Under the pieces are notes generated by a model. The model saw nothing but the letters and a program-made list of their open reading frames with translations. It ran no database searches and was not told where the DNA came from. From Pyrenopolyporus hunteri (taxonomy: Eukaryota; Ascomycota; Sordariomycetes; Xylariales; Hypoxylaceae), in NCBI GenBank assembly GCA_902806595.1, contig CADCXC010000038.1, positions 3,658,001 through 3,722,000 of the forward strand: DNA of 64,000 nucleotides. The letters run 5' to 3'. Numbering within the stretch: position 1 is the stretch's first letter; each line of letters starts with the position of its first letter. Below are positions 24,759-35,924 of the stretch, piece by piece. A program made the translations under genes and the position numbers.

Positions 24759-25578
24759 GGTGGGAGGGGTGTGGTGTTGTGTTATTATGTTCGGTTCGTT
24801 TGTTTGTTCGTGATTCTTCTTTTTTCCCTTGGCCCCCTTGACTTCCTTTTATGATCCAGGTAGTTCGCGGTTCGTTGTCCCGACTAAGACCGTACGAGCA
24901 TCAATTAGATGAATTGGTGTCCGAGATAAGTTCTTCTGGCTGAGACGCCTTCACTCTGAGACCCGGTGAGGGTTTAAGCTGTTACCGGGATGCCCAAACA
25001 CCTTATGGTAGATTCTTCGTGTTAGACACGACGGAAATAGAAGGAATGTAGGTACATGCCGGCCTATGCAAGGGGAAGAAAAGGAAAAATAGGGTTTCGT
25101 GGAAAGCTTCAAAAAGATACCCTGGGTACATTGGCGGTTCTTTTCCGACGTCATCGCGCCGTATAGAGGGGCAGAGAATGCGCCAAGACCGATGTAATAG
25201 TGTGTACATTTTGCCGTATCCGGAATCGTAGAATGCCCTAACGTGCTTCTAGAGTTGGGCCGTGTAACCTACAAGCGTCTCGAATGTGCTGGGGTCTTCA
25301 GTGGGAACGTAGCGGTTTGGTTATTCTCTATAGGCGATTGCTCAGTTGGGCAGGCACCTAACAGCGTAGTAGCGGCGCATAGGTACCTACCTACCTAGAT
25401 TTACCTGAACTACCTTCCCCTAGTTAGGTCAGTTATCTTACTAAGGTAGGTGCCTACTAACTCTATTCGATAGGGCTTGGGATAGGCATTTTCAACTTTT
25501 ATGCAGGCGGCAGTTGGTTGCGCAATTGTATCTGTATCTCACTCGTTTACATAGACTCATCTCGGAGTCCCTAAAGAT
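24759..25578. promoter_or_regulatory. Divergent promoter region, OPI10 / Nudix gene
   Basis: About 820 bp between the OPI10 start and the most upstream possible start of the Nudix gene. Pyrimidine-rich near OPI10; a TAGGTACCTACCTACCTAG cluster lies near 25380. No coding sequence is supported. Confidence 0.45.
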
Positions 25579-26987
25579 ATGTCAAGATGCTCACATAATC
25601 TTATGAGACTTCAGAGAGCAAGCAAATCTACTAGGGATATATCAGTATTTAGTTCTCAATTACGATCGGGGTCTCTTATAAGAAAGAAACGAATAGCGAA
25701 CTCCTGTTATATCGAGCGGAACGAAATAAGACACTTCTCCTGTTCAGTGTTTCACAGCATCTATAAGACCAGGAATTCGGAGCATTGGGGACGTTCCCCC
25801 CTTTACACTAAACGTCCAGGCGCTTGTCGTAGAGCCTATAGCTCGGCAGCGCCCGTATCAAGCATACATCAAACACTCAGAGAGTTAAGAAGTTCCCGAC
25901 TCGCTCCGGGCACATCGGTCGAAATGCCAGGCCCGATGAGTAACCTCGATCTTATGAATGAGGCCGACGCGTAAGTCCGACGCCTATATTATATCAATGG
26001 ATAGCATGTCGGAACTAAGCGGCAGCCTGAGCATCTAGCTTTCCTTACCCGGACAAGGAACCGGAGGCGTATAAGGCTCTTACCGATACGCTATACACGT
26101 TGGTATGGAAGGACGGGCAAGTCTTAGGGTATATGCTTGACTCCGTGCTCAAGCGGCTCCTCGCCACGCCCGAGGATATCCGCGGTCCGGTCATTGTAGA
26201 CGAAGAGCAGCGGACGGTGCGTGCCTTCGAGCTGCCGACCGAGGCGGAGAGAACCGCGCTCGTGGCGCGCTTAATGCAGTACTGGCGCGAAAACAAGACG
26301 TTCGAGATATTAAGGGGCTGGAGGAACGAGCTATGGCCTGTCTACGGTAGTAACGACGAAGTTCTGTATAGCGCCGAGCGCAGCGGTACGGGCCTGCTGG
26401 GGATAATGCGGTACGGGGTGCATATGACGGCTTACGTCAAGGACGAGACGGCCAGCTATGGGATGAAAATCTTGGTGGCTCAGCGGGCTGCTGACAAGTC
26501 TACGTATCCCGGTATGTTAGATAATTCCGTGGCAGGCGGTCTTATGACGGGCGAGGACCCGTTCGAATGCATAATCCGCGAGGCGGACGAGGAGGCCGAT
26601 ATACCCGAATCCCTCATGCGCGAGCGAGCGAAGTTCGTAGGAATGGTCACGTACATTTACATCACGGACGAACGAGCAGGGGGGGAAGCTGGTCAGATTT
26701 ATCCGGAGACCCAATGGGTCTACGATATCGAATTACCGACCGACTTCGCGCCTACGCCCAAGGATGGCGAGGTGGCGGGCTTCTACCTATGGACGGTAGA
26801 AGAGGTACAAGAGAAGCTGGCCCAGGGCCGGTTTAAACCGAACTGCGGCCTTATCCTGATCGACTTCTTCGTCCGTCACAAAATCCTGACACCGGAGAAC
26901 GAGCCTGACTACGACGAGATCGTACGGCGGTTGCATCGAAAGCTTCCTTTCCCGGGTCCCCACCAAGTTGGCTCATCCACCACGTAA
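25579..26987 (+). CDS. Nudix hydrolase with DUF4743 (Tnr3/YJR142W-like)
   Basis: Resembles the family of yeast YJR142W, fission-yeast Tnr3 and plant NUDT20/24; relatives convert damaged thiamine diphosphates, though the substrate here is inferred. Exons 25579-25970 and 26039-26987, with a 68-bp intron (GTAAGT...CTAG). An N-terminal DUF4743-like region (FPYPDKEPEAYKALTDTLY; GTGLLGIMRYGVHMTAYV) precedes a Nudix box GGLMTGEDPFECIIREADEE, matching Gx5Ex7REUxEE with the late Gly replaced by Asp. The long start gives 446 residues with a 115-residue Arg/Ser-rich, acid-poor extension ending ...RRAYSSAAPVSS, like a mitochondrial presequence. ATGs at 25924 and 25936 would give 331 or 327 residues, the usual length. 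Which start is used is uncertain. Confidence 0.85.
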
Positions 26988-27252
26988 CAACGTTTCGTAA
27001 ACTTCCTCAACCATTATCCCCTCCGTCGAAAATACCGTTGCCGACCCGATAGCGTTGGCTATTGCTTGCTGATAGAATAGCTATAGCATGTTGATAGATG
27101 GGAGGGACTTGTGCCCATTACTATCCCAAACGTAGCGACAATATGCCGGAATTATGCCCCAATTACTCCATTTCTCCTTGTCAAATCCCTTCAACTCGTA
27201 ACTCCATCGAGGGCTCGTGGTCGGGTTCCAGGAACACGTTTGTGGTGACGGA

Positions 27253-27781
27253 TCATTTCTTGACAAGGAGGTAGGTGTTGTCGACGCGCAGGGGGGTCAG
27301 CTTCTTATACGGGCCCTCCAGCATCATCAACAGGCCGCCAAACGAGATGTAGGCTCGGCTACCGTCATATTAATATCACATAGAGCAGGAAGATGGGAAG
27401 GGACCGGATAAAGGAAGAGGAAAGAGGGATTGCATACATGGTTTGGCCGTCAACACCATCCTCAAACTTGTAGATCTTGCCATGGCAGACGTAGTCGTAC
27501 ATGTCGGCAAGGGTGGACTCGTTGCGGACGTCGCGCCAGCCCTTCTCTTCCTCCTCGTCCTTAGAGCCGTCCAGAGAGAGGCTGGTCGCGAGCACGACCT
27601 CGATATTCGTGCCGATGCGGATGGGGAACAGCTCGATGTTGATATCGAGCTGCATGGTAGTAAGATTGTCGGTGGAGGTGCCGCCGATGCGCGCGACGCG
27701 GTCGTACTTAGACTGGTCATAAGTCGTCACGGTGAACGTGTCCTCGAAGAGCTGCGCGTCACCGGCTGCGAGGTTCGCCAT
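27253..27781 (-). CDS. RPB8: RNA polymerase I/II/III common subunit Rpb8 (ABC14.5)
   Basis: Shared small subunit of all three nuclear RNA polymerases. Two exons: 27781-27438 and 27358-27253, separated by a 79-bp intron (donor GTATGC, acceptor GGTAG). The product is 149 residues (yeast 146). Visible family features: LFEDTFTVTTYDQSKYDRVARI at the N-terminus, LDINIELFPI, the acidic loop GSKDEEEEKGW, and the conserved C-terminal AYISFGGLLMMLEGPYKKL ending VDNTYLLVKK. Splicing turns the codon after GQT into Ile-Arg and restores the conserved RAYISFGGLL block, which is how the intron was placed. It is divergent from ELP4 with about 620 bp between starts. It looks intact. Confidence 0.95.
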
Positions 27782-28398
27782 CTTGTCTTCGGATTTATCT
27801 TGTTGTTCAATGGAGGCTTATACTTGACAAATTTGAATTGATTATGCTCTGCTTATGCTTTGACGGCGGGAGGGACGGGAGTCTGGTTCATGAAAGAACT
27901 TGGAAGCACTTCGCGAAAGGCAAAAAGGTTGAAGATGTACAAGTGTTGCGCCTCGAACTTTTTTTTGCGATTGGTGACTTAGTTCCCCCGGCTGGAATTC
28001 TGCAGTTGATTGCGGGGTCCTGCTGAAAGCGGTGTAGCCTTGTACCTACAGGGGGCCCCTGCGGCGGGTAGGTAGCAGTATTACGTAAGGTGAGTAAGGT
28101 AAACGACTTTGTGTGTGACGCACTATAAGTGAGATATTGCGCAGCTATATTCACGCTAAATTATTAGCGTAGACACACTGAAAGACCTGAACTAGGGCTG
28201 CTAGGGCACCTGCGAGTAGGTACCTAAATCGCTAGCTTTATTGGGGGTCGCGTACTCTACTTCCAATTTTCTCTTATCAAAGCCCAAACGCACATCTTAA
28301 TGACTTACATACACAGAATTCACCTTTATCATCTTAGCCCAAGGGCTTGATTTCCGGGACCGAACAAGTCCTTGCGAAGCTGATGTTAGGATAATATA
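27782..28398. promoter_or_regulatory. Divergent promoter region, RPB8 / ELP4
   Basis: 617 bp between the two start codons, with no supported coding sequence. One short GTAGGTACCTAAATCG repeat fragment lies near 28215. No nameable regulatory motif seen. Confidence 0.45.
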
Positions 28399-29562
28399 AT
28401 GTCCTTCAGAAAAAGAAATGCTGTGATAAGCAGCTCAGGCTCATCTCAGTCCGCAATATCAAAGACTGAGAATGCGCCAACTCCCGGCGTTCGACCTTCC
28501 CCTCTAGATGGTCGGCCAACCACTTCCACCGGAACTGCGTCTCTGGACAGCCTCCTTGCTGGACACGCTGGCTTGCCTCTGGGCACTTCGCTCCTCATCG
28601 GGGAGCATGGGACCACTGATTTCGCAGGAGTGCTTGTTCGTTATTACGCTGCTGAGGGCATGGTCCAGGGACATCAAATTCACGTCCTAGGTCTCCATGA
28701 GAGCTGGCGCCATGAACTGCCTGGCCTTTCAACTGAAGACAAGAAATCCTCGAGCAAGTCGGACGCTCCCTCAGACGATAAGATGAAGATAGCTTGGAGA
28801 TACGAGAGCTTAGCATCTGGAGGAACCCCTACGGACAGGAATGCGGCCCAGAGAAGAAGCAGTTCCGCGACGGACACCACTTCAGTGTTCTGCCATTCTT
28901 TCGACCTCAGCAAAAGATTAAACCCCACTGATGTCAAGGGTCAAATTGGCTTCTATCCCTCAATGAGTATACCGGGTATATCTCGTGCAAAAGATTTGTC
29001 GTCGCCTTTCAAGGTCTTCATCAGAGACATCGCTTACAAGTTAGCGAATTCGCCACCATCGTGGGTTCACCGTATCATAGTGCCAAGCCTCTTATCCCCA
29101 ACATGCTACTCCGGCTCGTCTGCTCATCCTGAAGAGGTCTTGCAATTTCTGCATGCGCTCAGAGGGTTATTGAGGCAGTACCCAACCAAGCTCACGGCTA
29201 TTGTGACTTTACCCCTGTCACTTTACCCAAGGAGCACAGGACTTACACGCTGGATGGAGATTTTGTGCGATGGTGTTTTCGAGCTTATACCGCTCCAATC
29301 CAGCGCCATTCATGCTCCTCCTCCATCCTCAAAGTCGGACTCCAAATCTGAAGAGCAAACACAAGGCCTTGTGAAGGTCCATAGTCTGCCAATTTTCCAC
29401 GAGAAAGGTGGAGGGTCCTCGGAGAGCTATGCTGCCCACGGGGATCTGTCGTTCACCTTAAGTCGGTCGAAAGGGTTTGTGATAAAACCATTCTATCTGC
29501 CTCCTGTCGGAGATGACGAACAAGAAAAGAAGGGGGAATCTGGTAAGGGTATGGAATTCTAA
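28399..29562 (+). CDS. ELP4: Elongator complex subunit 4 (PAXNEB family)
   Basis: Subunit of the Elp4-Elp5-Elp6 RecA-like hexamer of Elongator, which helps form 5-carboxymethyl-type modifications on wobble uridines of tRNAs. Single exon, 387 residues. Family landmarks: MSFRKRN near the start, the RecA-fold core SLDSLLAGHAGLPLGTSLLI (about 49-68) followed by ADFAG-like TTDFAGVLVRYYAAEG, then YPSMSIPGI, LRQYPTKLTAIVTLPLSLYP (about 257) and the C-terminal SLPIFHEKGGG and LSFTLSRSKGFVIKPFYLPP. There is no intact Walker A motif, as expected for Elp4. A serine/lysine-rich loop sits at about 112-160. The start ATG matches the conserved N-terminus. Intact. Confidence 0.93.
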   Translation: MSFRKRNAVISSSGSSQSAISKTENAPTPGVRPSPLDGRPTTSTGTASLDSLLAGHAGLPLGTSLLIGEHGTTDFAGVLVRYYAAEGMVQGHQIHVLGLHESWRHELPGLSTEDKKSSSKSDAPSDDKMKIAWRYESLASGGTPTDRNAAQRRSSSATDTTSVFCHSFDLSKRLNPTDVKGQIGFYPSMSIPGISRAKDLSSPFKVFIRDIAYKLANSPPSWVHRIIVPSLLSPTCYSGSSAHPEEVLQFLHALRGLLRQYPTKLTAIVTLPLSLYPRSTGLTRWMEILCDGVFELIPLQSSAIHAPPPSSKSDSKSEEQTQGLVKVHSLPIFHEKGGGSSESYAAHGDLSFTLSRSKGFVIKPFYLPPVGDDEQEKKGESGKGMEF

Positions 29563-29984
29563 GAGGCTCGTCTACGTGCTTCATGAATCCCTTATACATG
29601 AGCCACTAGAATGAGCCACTGGAATGAGCTATTAGCTTGAGCGAATACGGTGCGAGATTTATGGGGCTCGAGATTCATACTGTACCCGACCCCACAGCGC
29701 TCCAACCATTTTCAACTTCTCCAAAACCGCAGAAAAAAAAGTTTCGCGCTTTTTCTAATCTTTCGGCAAGAGCAGCAGGTAAGTTAATATTTTCCCTTTT
29801 TCTCTAGCACCTGGTTGAAATGATTACACCAAATCAATAATCTGTCAATCCACTGAAACAATAATGTTGATAAACTCCTATCTGGAAATATGATCATCCT
29901 AAGTCTTTCTGTGTCTCATCTCGTAAGCTTCATCAGTGCCAATGCTGACTCACATGCAGGTAGAAATCGCTGCCCTCGGCGGAG
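29563..29984 (+). promoter_or_regulatory. SEN34 promoter and leader, with a possible 5'-UTR intron
   Basis: No coding sequence. A good donor (CAG followed by GTAAGTTAAT, at 29780) and an acceptor (CACATGCAG, ending 29960) could bound a roughly 180-bp intron in the 5' leader of the next gene, with CTGAC-like bases before the acceptor. It is inferred from sequence only. Confidence 0.35.
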
Positions 29985-30992
29985 ATGGCTTCCTCTACCA
30001 TAAGCCGTCCTCCCGTGAGGATATCTAAGGTCGCGGGGAGGTATTTGCTCTTCGACATAGACGACATCATGTTCCTGCGCAGAAACCACAACATCTGCTC
30101 CGTCTTCGTCGGGACGATACCCCAAAACCCGCAGCAGAACATCTTCATGGGCTTGCCCATCGAGTTGATGCCCGAGGAGGCCCAGGTCCTCATCGATAAA
30201 AGAGTAGGCTACATCGTAGACGACGCTGCGTTCCATCCTGCGCGACTCGCCGCCTTGGATGAAGATGCCCGTCGACGCTACTTGCAGGCCATCAAAGCCG
30301 AGGGTAGGAAGGCACAGCTAGCAGCTGCCGAGAGCAAGCAGAGCTCCAAGCCACAAGTGATCAAGAAAGAAAGGAAGTCAAGGTTCTTAGAAGGCGAGCT
30401 TTCCGAGAAGGGCGCTGAAGCGGACGACGAGCCTAGCACAAGTCTCTTCAGCCCGCCATCTCCGCCGCCATCATCGTCAAGTGGCGTTCCTCCCAAACCG
30501 TTATCCCAAACAGACACCAGGGATCCCCCCGGATTCGCAATAACGCCCACTACAAGCAGCCTCCTCTTCCCCTCCTCCTCCTCCTCCTCTTCCCCCTTGC
30601 CCGACAACACCACCATCACCACTACCACCTCCTCCGTCGATGTCCCGCCCTCGTACCCGCTGTACGCGCACCTCCAGGACCGCGGCTACTACATGATGCC
30701 CGGCCTGCGCTTCGGCTGCGACTACAACGTGTACCCCGGCGACCCCCTGCGCTTCCACAGCCACTTCCAGGCCGCGAGCTACGGCTGGGACGACGAGATC
30801 GCCGTGCTCGACCTCGTGGCCGGCGGGCGCCTCGGCACGAATGTGAAGAAGGGGTACTTGATCGGCGGGGCCGTTGAGGATGACGACGGGGCGAGGCGGA
30901 AGGAAGGCGGCGATACTGCTTCGAGTACTATCGATGAGAATCCTAATGCGCCGCCGGCTAGGGCTTTTTGTATAGAGTGGGCGGCTATGTGA
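29985..30992 (+). CDS. SEN34: tRNA-splicing endonuclease subunit Sen34
   Basis: Catalytic subunit of the Sen2-Sen34-Sen54-Sen15 endonuclease; Sen34 cleaves the 3' splice site of pre-tRNA introns. Single coding exon, 335 residues. N-terminal domain: ISKVAGRYLLFDIDDIMFLR and the GLPIELMPEEAQVLI segment. The middle (about 110-225) is a low-complexity linker rich in S, P and T with a TCC-repeat-derived serine run. The nuclease fold is at the C-terminus: LQDRGYYMMPGLRFGCDYNV, then YPGDPLRFHSHFQA and VKKGYLIGG. The triad is read as Tyr near 247-250, His near 258-260 and Lys near 288-289. The tail ARAFCIEWAAM is the usual ending. It is convergent with the RING gene downstream. An intron-containing tRNA, its substrate class, lies 9 kb away at 40286-40368. 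Confidence 0.93.
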   Translation: MASSTISRPPVRISKVAGRYLLFDIDDIMFLRRNHNICSVFVGTIPQNPQQNIFMGLPIELMPEEAQVLIDKRVGYIVDDAAFHPARLAALDEDARRRYLQAIKAEGRKAQLAAAESKQSSKPQVIKKERKSRFLEGELSEKGAEADDEPSTSLFSPPSPPPSSSSGVPPKPLSQTDTRDPPGFAITPTTSSLLFPSSSSSSSPLPDNTTITTTTSSVDVPPSYPLYAHLQDRGYYMMPGLRFGCDYNVYPGDPLRFHSHFQAASYGWDDEIAVLDLVAGGRLGTNVKKGYLIGGAVEDDDGARRKEGGDTASSTIDENPNAPPARAFCIEWAAM

Positions 30993-31695
30993 AAGACAGA
31001 TAGATAGATGGACGGATGGATGGATGGATGATTATAAATCCGTAGTCGTTTATTTACTCATCTACCGCAACCGTCGTCGTACCCACGCGACGATGCTGTC
31101 TTAATAAATACAATTGAACTTGGAAGACTTTGCAACAAGAATTGTCCGTTCCCTTCCAACTAACTCGTAGAACCGGATAGGTAAGGCAGGCCAGGTGAAC
31201 AAGGCAAAACTACAGACCCCTATCAACACCTAAACACCAGACGTAGAAAAGAAAGAAAATAAAGACGACCTAGTCTTATTGCCGGTGACGCGGCATTCCT
31301 CTCGTTCCTCTCGTCCATATTCATGCTGATGCTCATGTTCCTATCCATCCCCATCGTACTCCTATTCCTGGCCCTAATCCTAGCCCTAGTCGTACACCGT
31401 TTAAGAGGGCGCCGTCAGGGGAGGGGAAGGAAAAATTTTGAATTTTACACCTTTAAACGCCGGTCCTGATGAGTAGTACCTCGGTAGGTAGGTTAGGTAG
31501 ATTTGCGAGAAAACAATGCTGAACTGAACCAATGTCAATCGACAAACAGGCAACGGATGCGGCGGAAGCACCAACACCACCACCACTACCATGGTGGAGG
31601 AGAGACGGATAGATACAAGTGTTGATAGCGTACAAAGAACTCGGTCGGGGTCGGTCCGTGTACAAAGGGATTCGGAGGGTTGAAAATCCGACCTC
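30993..31695. other. Intergenic between SEN34 and the RING ligase gene
   Basis: About 700 bp between convergent 3' ends. It contains a GATA/GATG tetranucleotide microsatellite at about 30999-31032 and CCTA-rich tracts near 31370. No supported gene. Confidence 0.55.
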
Positions 31696-34639
31696 TCACG
31701 GCACGTAAATGCGACTAAAGCTGACAACCTGCCTACGGCAGCAGACACACTTGTCAAAGTTATTCATGGCAAGGGTGACGCGGCACTCGTCGCAGAGGCT
31801 GAGGCAGCGGCAGGGCCACACGATGATCTTGCGGGGAGCCGAGTGGCACACCACGCACTGGGGGCCGCCTCTATCGTCCTCGTCGTCTCGGTCCAGGAGC
31901 TCCCTTGCCCGGGCGGCTTCGGTCCGCCTTGTGATGATCAGATCTTCGAGGAGCTCGGCCTCCTCCTCGTCCGAAAGTCTGCTGCGGTTGGCCTGATGCG
32001 GGAAAAAGAGGCGCCCTCGTTGGTTCTGTTGCATACGCGCATACTTAGAACGCGTGACGATGTGGTCGCTGGTTAGGTGGGCAGCAAGGGCATGCGCTTC
32101 GCGGCGCTCCTCCGGACTTGTGGGATGCAGAAGTCTAGCAAGGTCGTCCATAGCTAGGGGTTGATCGAAAGGAGTCGTCTCCCTAGAATACGATAATCGC
32201 CGAGACGCTTGCGTAGGTGTCCTCTGGCCGTCGCCTCCATACTCGTCTTCGTCAACCCATTGGCTCTGCTCGTCTTCATCACCCGCCATGCTATTAATCA
32301 TGCTCGTGGTATCCCATTCGGTATCGGTTTCGTCGGGCTCCCAATCGCCGCTTGTATCGACTGATCCCCATAGATCACCGTATTTCCAAGAATTGTATAG
32401 TCTCTTGTCTAGCTCCTCGTCCGCCATACCTGCTGTTTCGGGCGCCATCCTGAGGCGTCTCCGCACCTCAGCTTCCACGTCGGCAGCCTCATCATTATAG
32501 AGTCTACTGCTCCTCCCGCTTCGGCTGGGTAAGGGGGGACGTCTTTCGTCAGCGGGCCTCTCATCTTTCTTCTCCTGATTCGGCCAACGAGCGAGCCAAA
32601 CCAGAATGCGGGGCCGAGTCGCTACTCCAAGACGTGCTAGTGCTTTTAAAATAAGCGTAGCGCCCCATCGCAGAAGCAGCCTGTTGATATTTATAACAAA
32701 CTCTAGGGCCAGAAGCCAACGCGAGCTACGCTCGGTCGCTCCAACCCCGTCTCTAGCCCGTCTATCCCCCAAGGTCGGTTTGGGCATGGTCTGCGCTGCC
32801 CGCTCTCGCGCGTATCCGGTCGATGCCCCGAGTTGGCCCTCCTTGATCGGTATTAACCCAATAGCTCCCGCGGTACCAAAGCGTGAAGCACCCAGACCTG
32901 CTACGTTCCATTGCATCTGCATAGATTCGAGTTCCTTCAGCCTGTCCTCCTCGACCCACGTACGGTTCTTCAAGTTGATCCCCCTATCTTCGGTTAGATA
33001 GACAGCTTCACTAGCCATCGTTATCACGCTGAAGCCCGTCCTGAGTAGCGCCGTGTAGAAGTCCATCTCTCGCGAAATATGAAGGTCGGAGAGCGAAATA
33101 TTCGCTTGCATATTCTCATGTGCGAGTGCCAGTCTCTCTCGGAACGACAATGACCGCCCATCGACGCTCCACCGATCCGGGGGCTCTAACGCCGAGAGCA
33201 ACAAAGCAATGGCGTATATAGCGAGACACACGAGCGTGCCAACGAGTACCATGACGTGGGGGATAAAACCTATGATACAGACCGTAGGAAATCGAAAAAG
33301 GCCCATGTGTAAAGGGCTGTCGAGAGAGAAATCTAGAGCCTCGATCACGATGCTTCCCATGAAACAAATAGCCCAGAAGCCCGTGCTAACCAAGCGATAC
33401 CGGCTTTGTAAGTTAAAGATGCCCAAGATATGGCTGGTAATGTGGCTCATGGCGGAAAGGAAGGCCACCAGGAGGACTTCGGGCGGAGTGTTAACCCGTT
33501 TCATGATCATAGATCTGGAGATAGCGATGCTGGCCCCTGAAGCTTGCTGGTACGTCACATTCGCAGTACTGCCGCTCGAAAATAGACCCCAGCCGAGCTG
33601 GTTGCTAATGGCCGCGTCGGCCTCAGCAAATGCCAGCGAGTGTTCGAACAGCGTCATACCGGTCTCGACGGCCGTCTGGCGTCCTTGTACCGCGCAAGAA
33701 ATTGTCTCCAAGAAGTGACTTAAACATAAGGTCCCGAAGAGGGGCCATAATAGGGATAGAGATCCTTGTAATTCGTTCGAAAAATCGTGATCCCTCGGGG
33801 GGATCATTTGGACAGCACGGCAGCTGTCGTAGTCGGTGGCACCCAACAACAAGACTGTGCTAAGCCCATGTAGGTATACGGAAGGTTGTGCGAACATGAG
33901 ATCTGATGTTTTGCTGGCGTTGCCCCAGCGTAGCTCGGCGAAATCGGGCGAGGTCTGGCATTGGATGGACTGGAGGAGCTGGCGGGCTTGGTATACGAAG
34001 AGGACGATGGGCAGAAAGCGGAGGAAGAGTCGTACAGGCCATGTTAGAAATAGCCTTCGTCGCGAGGCTGCAAATATGTGTGTGCGGTTGAGGATGATAG
34101 CCTAAAGCAGCCGAGGTCAAGTGTTAGCAGTTACTTCATAATTCCACGACCATGGTTGGGCAGCGCGGAGGGGGGGGAGGTAGACAGACCATTGCGACGC
34201 AGCAAAGAGCCCACTTGCTTGTGGCATAGCTGAAGACACTCCCTAAACCCCTTGCACCATCGGCGGAGAACTTGGAGACCAAGATGGTGGGGTCTTGGTC
34301 CTCGTTCTCCAGCACTTCCGCCGCCGTAGCAACGGCCTCGGAGACTTGGGTCAGCATTTCGGAGGCGGTTGTGGTCGAGAGGAAATAGTCGGAGGCGGTC
34401 GGATCGGCTATGACCCGTTGGCCGAAGCCGTCGACAGCGTCGGGAAAGGAGATGATGCCAAGCTTGGTCAGCATCCTGGGCCCAGCAAGAATTAGGCCCT
34501 CGAGCGATGGGGCGTATCTGGTGACGTTGTGGACGGAATACCTGAGGTGCTGAACCGTCCAGGCAGTGATGTTGTGCCACACGCTTGAATTGTCAAAGGA
34601 CGTTGGAGCCGGGACGACGGTTGCGCCTGGCGACGCCAT
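31696..34639 (-). CDS. Multi-pass membrane RING E3 ubiquitin ligase, Asi1/Asi3-like
   Basis: Probable inner-nuclear-membrane or ER E3 ligase related to yeast Asi1/Asi3, which remove mislocalised membrane proteins and latent transcription factors. Exons 34639-34190 and 34101-31696; an 88-bp intron with a weaker GTCTGT donor and a CTAACACTTGACC...TTTAG 3' end. The product is 951 residues. The N-terminus (about 1-140) has several N-x-S/T sites and could be lumenal. Hydrophobic segments follow, for example KWALCCVAMAIIL (about 142), RLFLRFLPIVLFVY, SLLWPLFGTLCLSHFL, VIIGF/HVMVLVGTLVCLAIYAIALLL. An acidic, charged region precedes a C-terminal RING at about 899-938: CVVC, PCRCLSLCDEC and CVCC, an all-Cys C4C4-like arrangement with no His ligand, as in the Asi proteins. 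Assignment to Asi1 versus Asi3 is not possible by eye. Confidence 0.82.
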
Positions 34640-35924
34640 TTACACCTGGGGGGGCAAGGTATCGGGAGGTATCGGGGGGGTCTCTGGAGGAGGTAAGTGT
34701 GTATGTACGAGAGGAATCCGACCAATGATTCCGGACGACCCGCGCGACGAGATCTGACTTAGGTGCGGTACTTCCAATCAGACAGCGCTGTAATTAGGTC
34801 ATTTAGGATCTCCGAAACGCTGGAATTAGCCAATACATGTTCGTTACGGACGCATAGTGGCTCCCCGGCATGCGGTTCTTTGTTGATGTGTTGCTGGCGG
34901 GCTTTACGAATTACATGTAAGTCTGTAGGTGTGTCTAGGTATGTGGCATGTATGATTATTGTATTAAGGTAGAGGTAAGAGGGAGGGTTGTATGTACATA
35001 CTAGAGAGAATGATGTCTGATGTGTTCCAGAACCCCAACAGCTTTATCACTAATAATAAACAGAGCACGTACCCGTCACATCCTGATGTCGTGAGGTGCG
35101 GCAGGTGCCCACCGATAAAGCCGACCCACAGATACCTAACCTTAGGTATCAACGTATCCTCGGTACCGTGCGGCCCATGTACCTCATCCATGGGCCGTTA
35201 CTCCCGACGCGGGAGGTATATGGTACTTACCTAGGTACCTAGGTATGTCGTATTTACATCATGCCTGGATTACCTAGGGGTTTTGAGGATATGTCCGTAT
35301 TAAAATAAACTCTACTTCGGCTGAAGATTCTACGTTTAGCTGAATTAGGTACCTAGGTATGCCATGTACTGTGAACTGTGCTTATTAGGTATCTATTCGC
35401 ATACTCTCGGGGATCAGATTGCAGGGACTCAACAGCTAGCGCTATAACTCGCTGTTCACGTTTCGCCCTAAGCGTCCCGTATCTTGGAGCGTGACCTGAA
35501 AGGCGAGTGCGTTGACGCCACTAATGCTCGTGGTCATATCCATACCCCCGGGATGGTCTACCAACCTCATAGGTTTAATACGACGACAAGTAATGAGTAA
35601 GTTACACCGAGAACTCCATCTCTTTACGCCTACCGTCGCCAAGTGCCCTTTCTGTACGGACCGTATCATCCGTCTGTTATACCCCGTATCAACCTCCGCG
35701 CAACCTCAGTACGCAGGCGACAGTGCGGGACTCAACTTTCTTGGGCGAGTTTGACTCACATCCTCAGCAGGCCCTATTCCTGACTCAAATCTCTGCTGCC
35801 TAGGTAGGCTCCTGCACAGGGAAATCTATCGGTATCCCCAGAGTCGGCTAGTAGGATAGATCCGCGTCCATTTTTTATGAACATCCGTGGTATATATACC
35901 CCTAGGTATATAGTAGATTCGACC
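34640..35924. other. Intergenic, RING gene promoter to MTR3 3' side
   Basis: No supported gene in 1.28 kb. TAGGTACCTAGGTA-type repeats occur near 35227-35246 and 35348. Short open frames here (for example 35512-35754) show no family features. Confidence 0.5.

Noticed and set aside
24351..24854. 167-codon plus-strand frame opposite OPI10
   Set aside because: Gly/Arg/Glu-rich product mirrored from the GC-rich Opi10 coding sequence.
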